A stretch of 64,000 nt of DNA from contig CAWAMD010000003.1 of assembly GCA_963783045.1 (NCBI GenBank), forward strand, positions 62,001 through 126,000. Direction: 5' to 3'. This document shows positions 28,111-35,287 of the stretch, one piece after another. Numbering within the stretch: position 1 is the first letter of the stretch; every line of letters begins with the position of its first letter. The notes beneath the pieces are model-generated. The model did not search any database. It saw only the letters and a list, made by a program, of their open reading frames with translations, and had not been told where the DNA came from. The stretch comes from CAWAMD01 sp963783045. Its GTDB lineage: Bacteria > Actinomycetota > Nitriliruptoria > Nitriliruptorales > Nitriliruptoraceae. Position numbers and translations under genes: made by a program.

Positions 28111-29952
28111 TCAGCCCGAGGCCTCCTGGTCGTCGCCCTCGTCGACGACCTCGGCCTCGACCACGTCCTCGTCGCCGGCCGGCTCGCCCGTGGGGGCGGC
28201 ACCGCCGGCCTGCTGGTCGGACGACTGGTAGATGGCCTCGGCGAGCTTCTGTGAGCGGCTGCCGAGCGCCTCCATCTTCTGCTTGATGGCGTCGGCGTCG
28301 TCGCCCTTCAGCGCCTCGCGCAGGTCGTTGACGGCCTGCTCGACGTCGGCCTTCACGTCGGCGTCGAGCTTCTCGCCGTGCTCGCGGAGCGTCTTGTCGG
28401 TCTGGTAGACGAGGCTGTCGGCCTGGTTGCGGAGCTCCGCTGCCTCGCGGCGCTTGCGGTCCTCCTCCGCGTGGGCCTCGGCGTCCTGGACCATCTGCTG
28501 GATGTCGTCCTTCGGCAGCGCCGAGCCACCGGTGATGGTCATCGACTGCTCCTTGCCCGTCCCGAGGTCCTTCGCGGACACGTGGACGATGCCGTTCGCG
28601 TCGATGTCGAAGGTGACCTCGATCTGCGGCATGCCGCGGGGCGCCGGGGGGATGTCGGTGAGCATGAACTTGCCCAGCGTCTTGTTGTCCGACGACATCT
28701 CGCGCTCACCCTGCAGCACGTGGATCTCGACCGACGGCTGGTTGTCCTCGGCGGTCGTGAAGACCTCGGACTTCTTCGTCGGGATGGTCGTGTTGCGCTC
28801 GATGAGCTTGTGCGTCACGCCGCCCTTGGTCTCGATCCCAAGGCTCAGCGGGGTCACGTCGAGGAGCAGCACGTCCTTCACGTCACCCTTGAGCACGCCG
28901 GCCTGCAGCGCCGCACCGACGGCGACGACCTCGTCCGGGTTGACGCCCTGGTGCGGGTCCTGGCCGCCGGTCAGCTCCTTGACCAGGTCCTTGACGGCGG
29001 GGATGCGGGTCGAGCCGCCGACGAGGATGACGTGGTCGATGTCGGACACGCTGACGCCGGCGTCCTTGACGGCGTAGTTGAACGGGCCGCGCAGCCGGTC
29101 GAGCAGGTCGGCGGTCAGCTCGTTGAACTTCGCGCGGGTCAGGGTCTCCTCGAAGTGGAGCGGGCCCGCGTCGGTGGCCGTCAGGAACGGCAGGTTGATC
29201 GTGGTCTCCGACGCCTGGGAGAGGTCGATCTTCGCCTTCTCCGCGGCCTCCTTGAGGCGCTGGATGGCCATGCGGTCGTTGGACAGGTCCACGCCGTGGT
29301 TGTTCTTGAACGTGCTGACCATCCAGTCGATGACCGCCTGGTCCCAGTCGTCACCACCGAGGCGGCTGTCGCCGTGGGTGGACTTCACGTCGAAGACGCC
29401 CTCGGCGATCTCGAGGATCGACACGTCGAAGGTGCCGCCGCCGAGGTCGAAGACGAGGACGGTCTGTTCGTCCTCCTTGTCCAGGCCGTAGGCCAGCGCC
29501 GACGCGGTCGGCTCCGCGACGAGCCGCAGGACCTCGAGGCCGGCGATCTGCCCGGCCTCCTTGGTGGCCTGGCGCTGCGCGTCGTCGAAGTAGGCGGGGA
29601 CCGTGATGACCGCCTGGTCGACGGTGTCACCCAGGTAGGCCTCGGCGTCCCGCTTCAGCTTCATGAGGATGCGGGCCGAGATCTCCTGTGCCGTGTACTT
29701 CTTGTCGTCGACCTCGATGCCCCAGTCGGTGCCCATGTGGCGCTTCACCGACCGCACCGTGCGGTCCGGGTTCGTGATGGCCTGGCGCTTCGCCACCTCA
29801 CCGACGAGCACCTCGCCGGACTTGCTGAACGCCACCACCGAGGGGGTCGTTCGGGATCCCTCGGCGTTCGCGATGACGGTGGGCTCGCCACCTTCCATCA
29901 CGGAGACGACCGAGTTCGTCGTCCCCAGGTCAATCCCGACAGCTCGTCCCAT
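28111..29952 (-). CDS. dnaK: Molecular chaperone DnaK (Hsp70)
   Basis: 613 residues, normal for actinobacterial DnaK. Nucleotide-binding signatures: AVGIDLGTTNSVVSVMEGGE, VFDLGGGTFDVSILEI and HVILVGGSTRIPAVKDLVKE. The linker and substrate domain include DVLLLDVTPLSLGIETKGG. The C-terminal tail is acidic (VEAEVVDEGDD). It is the first gene of the heat-shock cluster, with GGAGA 8 bases before the ATG and about 230 bp of upstream DNA carrying a HAIR-like element. Likely regulated by HspR, with DnaK as co-repressor as known from Streptomyces. Confidence 0.98.
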   Translation of the reverse strand: MGRAVGIDLGTTNSVVSVMEGGEPTVIANAEGSRTTPSVVAFSKSGEVLVGEVAKRQAITNPDRTVRSVKRHMGTDWGIEVDDKKYTAQEISARILMKLKRDAEAYLGDTVDQAVITVPAYFDDAQRQATKEAGQIAGLEVLRLVAEPTASALAYGLDKEDEQTVLVFDLGGGTFDVSILEIAEGVFDVKSTHGDSRLGGDDWDQAVIDWMVSTFKNNHGVDLSNDRMAIQRLKEAAEKAKIDLSQASETTINLPFLTATDAGPLHFEETLTRAKFNELTADLLDRLRGPFNYAVKDAGVSVSDIDHVILVGGSTRIPAVKDLVKELTGGQDPHQGVNPDEVVAVGAALQAGVLKGDVKDVLLLDVTPLSLGIETKGGVTHKLIERNTTIPTKKSEVFTTAEDNQPSVEIHVLQGEREMSSDNKTLGKFMLTDIPPAPRGMPQIEVTFDIDANGIVHVSAKDLGTGKEQSMTITGGSALPKDDIQQMVQDAEAHAEEDRKRREAAELRNQADSLVYQTDKTLREHGEKLDADVKADVEQAVNDLREALKGDDADAIKQKMEALGSRSQKLAEAIYQSSDQQAGGAAPTGEPAGDEDVVEAEVVDEGDDQEASG

Positions 29953-30050
29953 GTCTGCGTTCTCCTGCGGATCTCGGATGCGGCTTCACCCTGAAGCGTA
30001 CGGATCGTGGATCATCACGCAAGACAACGCAGACGATAGCGTGCAGTATT

Positions 30051-30071
30051 CCTGAGCGTCTATGGCTAAGG
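30051..30071. promoter_or_regulatory. HAIR-like inverted repeat upstream of dnaK
   Basis: CCTGAGC (30051-30057), 7-base spacer, GCTAAGG (30065-30071): arms complementary at 6 of 7 positions, with the same 7-base spacing as the HspR site CTTGAGT-N7-ACTCAAG, though only about nine of fourteen bases match that consensus. It lies about 100 bp upstream of the dnaK start. Confidence 0.4.
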
Positions 30072-30139
30072 TTTCTGTATCGCTGCCGCCTCGGGATGGC
30101 GACCGCCTGCGGGACCATGGGGAGGCCGCCGGACGTCGA

Positions 30140-30163
30140 GCGCCCCGGACGAAGCCGGGGCGC
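30140..30163 (-). terminator. Terminator hairpin after the 51-aa membrane protein gene
   Basis: Perfect 9-bp stem GCGCCCCGG/CCGGGGCGC with a 6-base loop, 23 bp after the stop of the small gene at 30187 and before the dnaK promoter region. Confidence 0.65.
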
Positions 30164-30186
30164 GGGCGTGCTGCCGTGATCCAGGT

Positions 30187-30342
30187 TCAGGACGAGCGCG
30201 GCGGGGGCTTGATCTGCCGCTTCCACGTCCGCGACACGGGACGGCCACGGAAGCTCACACGCTCGTCTCCCCAGAAGTCCGCCATGAGCACCAGCGGAAG
30301 CAGCACGAGAAAGGCGAGCAGGATGATCTGCCACGCGCTCAT
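30187..30342 (-). CDS. 51-residue single-span membrane protein
   Basis: An open frame below the usual length cut-offs: ATG at 30340-30342, stop at 30187-30189, with AAAGGGGA 5 bases upstream. It opens MSAWQIILLAFLVLLPLVLM, a clear membrane helix, then ADFWGDERVSFRGRPVSRTW and a basic, Pro-rich end. Start, ribosome site, helix and a terminator hairpin just downstream make this convincing. The function is unknown. It sits between a phosphorelay kinase gene and dnaK on the same strand. Confidence 0.65.
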   Translation of the reverse strand: MSAWQIILLAFLVLLPLVLMADFWGDERVSFRGRPVSRTWKRQIKPPPRSS

Positions 30343-30389
30343 GGGCGTCCCCTTTGCCGGGCCGGCGCGGTCGCTTCGTCGACCGGAGC

Positions 30390-31961
30390 CTACCCCGCAG
30401 CGCCGTGACGATCGGAACCCGCCCCGCCCGGTGGTGGCTCGGCCAGTCGGAGCGTGAAGGAGAAGATCGATCCTCGCCCGGGGGCCGACTGGACCGCGAC
30501 CTCGCCCTGCATGCTGCGCACGTACTCGCGGACGAGCGCGAGGCCGATCCCCGATCCCCGCACGGCATTCGAGACGGAGGTGGTGGCGCGCCAGAAGGGA
30601 TCGAAGACGTGAGCGGCCTCGCGCTCGGACAGCCCCACGCCCTCGTCGGCGACCCGCACCGTGACGTACCCGTGTGCGCTGTCGCGCTGCGCCTCGATGC
30701 GGATGGTGCTGCCCTCGTGCGAGAACTTGACCGCGTTCGAGATGAGGTTGACCAGCGTCCGACGCAGAAGGTCGTCGTCGGCCCGTACGGTCACGGCCGG
30801 CACGGACGTGCGCACGACCCGGTCGACGAGGAGCAGCTCGAGCGAGTCCACCGCCGAGGCGACGGCCACGTCGAGCTCGAGCGGAAGCATCTCGGCACGG
30901 AACCGCTGCCCCCGCTCGAGGCCCGCGATGTCGATGAGCTGGTCCACCAACCGGCCCAGCTCCTGGGCGTGGGTGCGGACCTTCGTCAGGAACTGTCGCT
31001 TGCGGTCGTCGTCGAGGACCTCCCAGTGCCCGAGTATCGTCTCGGCGTAGCCGCCGATCGAGGTGAGCGGCGTCCGGAGCTCGTGGGAGACCGACGCGAT
31101 GAAATCGCGGCGGGCCTCGACCGTCTGCGTCAGCTCGGCGATCAGCGACTCCTCGAGCTCGCGGCGGCGCAGGTTGCGCAGCGCGATGCCGGCGAACGCC
31201 GCGAAGACGCTCGCGAGCTCGAGCTCCTCCTCGAGGTCCTCGCTGGACGCCCGGTCGACCAGGATGAGCACCCCGTAGGCCTCACCGAGGTCGGCGGGGA
31301 GCGCGACCAGCAGCGTGCTGCGGTCGAGCACGGTGAGCTCGCCGGGCAGCGGCAGCCGGTCCTTGGGGAGGCCGAGCACGACGTCGAGGTCGTGGTCGCC
31401 GTCGCCGTCCGCGCCCTCGAGCCGGAGTCCGTGCCCCTCGTCGAGGGCGAGCCCGGCGACGCGGGCCCGCAGCAGCCGCTGCGCACCGGCGACGATCTCC
31501 TCGACGATCTCCTCGCGGCTCGTCGCAGAGTGCACGATCAGGGCCAGCCGCTGCAGCTCGCCGGCCCGCCGCGCGAGGTCGTGTTGCCGCCAGGCGCGTT
31601 CGACGACGGACGGGAGTGCACGCAGGTAGCCGGGGTTCTTCGTGAGGTAGTCGATCGCACCGGCACGCATGGCCTCGACCGCCACGTCGGTCGAGCCCAT
31701 CCCGGTCACCATGATGACCGAGGGGGCGTTGCTGTGCATCCGGATGCGACGCAGCGTGTCGATCCCCGACATGCGTGGCAGCCGATAGTCGAGCAGGACG
31801 AGATCCACGTCGTCGAGGCTGGCCAGCGCGTCCTCACCGGAGGATGCGCTCGTGACGGCGATGCCGGCGTCGTCGAGTCGGCGCTCCATGAGCGCGCGGT
31901 GGTCGGGGTCGTCGTCCACGACGAGCACACGGACCCGGACCCGGTCGCTGGTCATCAACAC
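30390..31961 (-). CDS. Receiver-GAF-histidine kinase hybrid
   Basis: About 523 residues from the GTG at 31959-31961, the start best placed behind AAGGAGG (ATG 6 bases later is the alternative). Order: receiver domain (VLVVDDDPDHRALMERRL, phospho-Asp in LVLLDYRLPRMSG, Lys in DYLTKNPGYL), a GAF-like domain (about 165-315), HisKA with FIASVSHELRTPLTSIGGYA, and HATPase_c with LVNLISNAVKFSHEG, ADEGVGLSE and GSGIGLALVREYV. No membrane helices. It is the third gene of a kinase/receiver/kinase set and could take phosphate from the upstream single-domain receiver's kinase; the direction of flow cannot be read from sequence. Confidence 0.9.
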   Translation of the reverse strand: MLMTSDRVRVRVLVVDDDPDHRALMERRLDDAGIAVTSASSGEDALASLDDVDLVLLDYRLPRMSGIDTLRRIRMHSNAPSVIMVTGMGSTDVAVEAMRAGAIDYLTKNPGYLRALPSVVERAWRQHDLARRAGELQRLALIVHSATSREEIVEEIVAGAQRLLRARVAGLALDEGHGLRLEGADGDGDHDLDVVLGLPKDRLPLPGELTVLDRSTLLVALPADLGEAYGVLILVDRASSEDLEEELELASVFAAFAGIALRNLRRRELEESLIAELTQTVEARRDFIASVSHELRTPLTSIGGYAETILGHWEVLDDDRKRQFLTKVRTHAQELGRLVDQLIDIAGLERGQRFRAEMLPLELDVAVASAVDSLELLLVDRVVRTSVPAVTVRADDDLLRRTLVNLISNAVKFSHEGSTIRIEAQRDSAHGYVTVRVADEGVGLSEREAAHVFDPFWRATTSVSNAVRGSGIGLALVREYVRSMQGEVAVQSAPGRGSIFSFTLRLAEPPPGGAGSDRHGAAG

Positions 31962-32013
31962 GTCGTCTCGTCCTCCTTCCCCCTCGATGCGCCGGCGGCG
32001 GCGCGGGCGGTGG

Positions 32014-32451
32014 TCAGTTCGGTGGTTCGGGCAGGACGGCGGTGCTGGCCCAGTAGGTGGACACGTCGGCGAGCTCGTCACGGAGCCCGCTCGGGCTCGA
32101 CCGCTTCAGCAGGTACGAGTTCGAGCCGAGCCGGTAGGCGGCCTCGATGTCCTCGTGGCGGTCGGAGGAGGTCAGCACGGAGATCGGGATCATGCGCAGA
32201 TCGGGGTCGCTCTTGATCTGGCTGAGCACCTCGAGTCCGGAGACCTTCGGCATCCGCAGATCCAGCAGGATCATGTGCGGACGGGGCTGATCGACGAACC
32301 GTCCACGACGATAGACGAAGTCCAGTGCCTCCTCACCATCCCGGACCGCCTCGACCTCGAGGGTGAGCCCCTCGACCTCCCGCAGGGCACGGATGATGAA
32401 GAACAGGTGGTCTTCGTTGTCCTCGGCCACCAAGACACGGATCGGGTTCAC
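32014..32451 (-). CDS. Single-domain response regulator (Rcp1-like)
   Basis: 145 residues, receiver domain only: IRVLVAEDNEDHLFFIIRAL, GEEALDFVYRRGRF, phospho-Asp in HMILLDLRMPKVSG, Thr/Ser in ISVLTSSDRHEDIEAAY, Lys in NSYLLKRSSP. The insertion around YRRGRF and the AEDNEDH start are typical of Rcp1-type partners of phytochrome-like kinases. Its GTG overlaps the stop of the upstream kinase (GTGA), so the two are coupled. Confidence 0.92.
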   Translation of the reverse strand: MNPIRVLVAEDNEDHLFFIIRALREVEGLTLEVEAVRDGEEALDFVYRRGRFVDQPRPHMILLDLRMPKVSGLEVLSQIKSDPDLRMIPISVLTSSDRHEDIEAAYRLGSNSYLLKRSSPSGLRDELADVSTYWASTAVLPEPPN

Positions 32452-34199
32452 GAACTGGCCTCCAGCAGGGGTGGGTTGGCACCGGCGGCGACGGCTGCCG
32501 GTGGGAGTGCGATACGAAAGTCCGCGCCGTGCTCACTCGGTGCGACCCAGATGCGGCCGCCGAGGGCGTCGACGATCTTGCGGCAGATGGCGAGGCCGAT
32601 CCCGGTCCCCTGCTTCCCGCCGATCTCGGAGTCGAGGCGCTCGAAGACGCCGAACACCCGCTCCCGGTAGTCGGCCGGGATGCCGATCCCGTCGTCCGTG
32701 ACGGCGATCACGGTCTCGCCGTCGCCGGGCACCGTGTGCACCGTGACATGGACGCGGTCCTCGCCGCCCGCGTACTTCCCGGCGTTGTCGAGGAGGTTCG
32801 TGAACAGCTGTCGCGCGCGGACGGGGTTCATCCACAGGTCGGGGACGTCCTCGATCACGATGTCCAGATGCGGATGCCGGTCCTGCAGCTCGATCCGCAG
32901 CTCCTGAAGGAGCGCGGTCAGGTCGACGCGCGTCGGCTCGGTCTCCATCCGTCCGACGCGCGAGAGCTCGAGCAGGTCCTGGATGAGTGCCTCCATGAAG
33001 TGGCCGTTGGCCTCCATCCGGGAGAGGTACCAGCGTCCCTGCTCGTCGAACACGTCGCCGTAGTCGCCGCGGAGCACGTCGAGGTAGCCGAGCATCGCGA
33101 TCAGCGGGTTCTTCAAATCGTGGGAAGCGCTGTAGACGAACGACTCGAGCTCCTCGTTGGCGACCTCGAGGGCCGCCCGTGCTTCCTGTTCGCGAACGAG
33201 CAGTCCGGTGCGGTCGAGTGCGAGGTCGGCGAGCACACGCAACCGGTGGAGCAGGAGCTGCTCCTCCTCGCCGAAGAAGGGAACGTACGGGGACACGGTC
33301 AGCTCGACGCGCCCGTGACGCAGCGGCAGCCGGATGACGCCCTCGCCGTTGGCGTCGGCCGCGGCGTCGGCAGGTCCGACGGGTGCGTTCTCCCCATCGA
33401 CGAGGACCGCGCCGCTGGCGCCGACCAACCGGGCCATGTGTGGCAGGAGGAGGTCGCTGACCTGGGACGGGGACGTGGCCGCCATGAGCTCGACGGCGGC
33501 GCGGGACAGCGCCTGCTCCTCGGGCTGGCGCCAGGCGGCCCGCAAGACGGACGGTGGCGCGAAGCCGAGGACGAACAGGACGGCCGCAGCCATCCCGACC
33601 AGCTGGATGCCGAGGGACACCGCCGGAACGTCGGCTCCGGCCGTGCCGACGGTGGCGAGGGCGACGAAGGCAAGGCTCAGCAGGGCAGCGGCGGTCGCCA
33701 TGAGCCGCATCCGGCGGCGGGCCAGGGTGGCCTGGCCGCGACCGGCGACCCACAGGTCGTGGGTCACCAGGGTGAGGATCCCCACCCACTGCACGACGAC
33801 CGCGACCACGTACGCGGTGGCTGCCAGGCCGTCGCGCGCCTGATCCGGCAGTCGCGGCAGCAGCAGCGTGGTCACCACCACGATCGCCGTGGCGACGGCG
33901 ACCGCGCGCCGAAGCGGCAACGGAGCCGGGTGGATGGCGTTGCGGAAGCGGTAGAGGAAGTACGGGAAGAGCACCAGCCCGACGATGGTGAGCTTGCTGA
34001 TCCAGACGGCGATCGCGCCGTCGGGATCCTCCACGGTGACGAGCGAGACCAGGGTGGAGGCCGAGAGGACCAGGAAGGTCGCCGCCAGCCAGGCCGACGC
34101 CGGGCTGCGACGCCGGAGCCACATGCGTGCGGCGACCAGGCCCAGCAGCGCGAAGAGGGCGTCACTCACCCACCGTGCAACGTCGAGTGCGGTGGTCAC
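32448..34199 (-). CDS. Multi-span membrane sensor histidine kinase
   Basis: About 583 residues from the GTG at 34197-34199, chosen because the first membrane helix follows at once (DVARWVSDALFALLGLVAAR). Around seven hydrophobic segments fill residues 10-235; a GAF-like domain follows (AAVELMAATSPSQVSDLLLP), then HisKA with VYSASHDLKNPLIAMLGYL and HATPase_c with LFTNLLDNAGKYAGG, VTDDGIGIPADY and GTGIGLAICRKIVDALGG. This ASHDLKNPL-type core is common with Rcp1-like receivers, as found here directly downstream. The signal is unknown. Confidence 0.9.
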   Translation of the reverse strand: MTTALDVARWVSDALFALLGLVAARMWLRRRSPASAWLAATFLVLSASTLVSLVTVEDPDGAIAVWISKLTIVGLVLFPYFLYRFRNAIHPAPLPLRRAVAVATAIVVVTTLLLPRLPDQARDGLAATAYVVAVVVQWVGILTLVTHDLWVAGRGQATLARRRMRLMATAAALLSLAFVALATVGTAGADVPAVSLGIQLVGMAAAVLFVLGFAPPSVLRAAWRQPEEQALSRAAVELMAATSPSQVSDLLLPHMARLVGASGAVLVDGENAPVGPADAAADANGEGVIRLPLRHGRVELTVSPYVPFFGEEEQLLLHRLRVLADLALDRTGLLVREQEARAALEVANEELESFVYSASHDLKNPLIAMLGYLDVLRGDYGDVFDEQGRWYLSRMEANGHFMEALIQDLLELSRVGRMETEPTRVDLTALLQELRIELQDRHPHLDIVIEDVPDLWMNPVRARQLFTNLLDNAGKYAGGEDRVHVTVHTVPGDGETVIAVTDDGIGIPADYRERVFGVFERLDSEIGGKQGTGIGLAICRKIVDALGGRIWVAPSEHGADFRIALPPAAVAAGANPPLLEASS

Positions 34200-34343
34200 G
34201 GCGCGCCTGTCGATGGATGGGCCACCGGCAGTGTCGTGAGTCGGATGGCCCCTGACAACCGTTGGCTGGCCTGAAAGCCGGAAACCGCCCGTCCGAAGCG
34301 TCGACGCATGGCCCGGACGGACTAGTCCGGTCACGTCGGGTGG

Positions 34344-35213
34344 TCAGCGGATCTCGGTATCGGCCCAGCGCTCGACGAGCTTCAAGGCTTCCACATGGTC
34401 CGCGTCGGGCCCGATCTCGTGGCGGGCGACGGCGAGCAGCTCGCCGGCGAGACGCAGCGCGGGTGCCGGGACACCGGTGTCGTCCAGCAGCCGCCTGGCG
34501 ATGCCCACGTCCTTGTGCAGGAGCCCCAGCGTGAACGTGACGGGCCACTCGCGGGTGACGACCCGCTGCGGGATCAGCGACTCGGTCGGGAACGACCGTC
34601 CCGAGCTGCCGTTGATCACCTCGAGGGCGGTGGCCGCCGACACGCCCTCTCGCACGAGCGCGGCGAGGCCCTCACCGGCAGCCCAGAGGTTGATGGCCAG
34701 CAACGTGTTGTTGATCGCCTTCACGGCATGGCCGGCACCGGTCGGACCGACGTGGACGATGCGGCCGGCGAAGGTCTCGAGCGCGGGCCGTACCCGCTCC
34801 AGCGCGTCCGGGTCGCCGCCGACCATGACGGTGAGCGTGCCGGCAGCCGCCCCGTCGGTGCCACCGGACACCGGCGCGTCGAGGTAGGTCACGCCCCGAG
34901 CCGCGAGCCGCTCGGCCAGGGCACGGCTGGCAGCCGGCTCACCGGACGTGCAGTCGACCCACACGGCGCCGGCGCGCAGGTCCGCCTCGATCGCGTCGGC
35001 GACCCCGATCACGTCCGCGGTGGTGGGCAGACAGGTGAACAGCACGTCGGCGGTCGCCGTCGCTGCCAGGGAGACCGGACGGGTCCCGTGTTCGCTCGCG
35101 TGCTGCTCGGCCACCGCCCCCGTGCGGTTGTGCACCGCCGTGTCGAAGGTGCCGGCCAGCCGGGCCGCCATCGGACGACCCATGGCTCCGAGTCCGATCC
35201 ACGCCACCTGCAT
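34344..35213 (-). CDS. 3-hydroxyisobutyrate dehydrogenase-like NAD(P)-dependent oxidoreductase
   Basis: 289 residues, normal for the beta-hydroxyacid dehydrogenase family. N-terminal Rossmann motif VAWIGLGAMGRPMAARL, substrate motif YLDAPVSGGTDGAAAGTLTV, catalytic Lys region GPTGAGHAVKAINNTLLAIN, and the later LLHKDVGIARRLLDD. Members reduce 3-hydroxyisobutyrate, tartronate semialdehyde or related acids; no valine or glyoxylate genes are nearby to settle the substrate. An ATG at 35211-35213 starts directly before the Rossmann strand. Confidence 0.9.
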   Translation of the reverse strand: MQVAWIGLGAMGRPMAARLAGTFDTAVHNRTGAVAEQHASEHGTRPVSLAATATADVLFTCLPTTADVIGVADAIEADLRAGAVWVDCTSGEPAASRALAERLAARGVTYLDAPVSGGTDGAAAGTLTVMVGGDPDALERVRPALETFAGRIVHVGPTGAGHAVKAINNTLLAINLWAAGEGLAALVREGVSAATALEVINGSSGRSFPTESLIPQRVVTREWPVTFTLGLLHKDVGIARRLLDDTGVPAPALRLAGELLAVARHEIGPDADHVEALKLVERWADTEIR

Positions 35214-35287
35214 CGTCGCCTCCCGGTCGCACGACCGCCGAGGTCCCGACGGCGCGGCCGAGCGTAGTGGTCGTCGGCGGACGGCTC

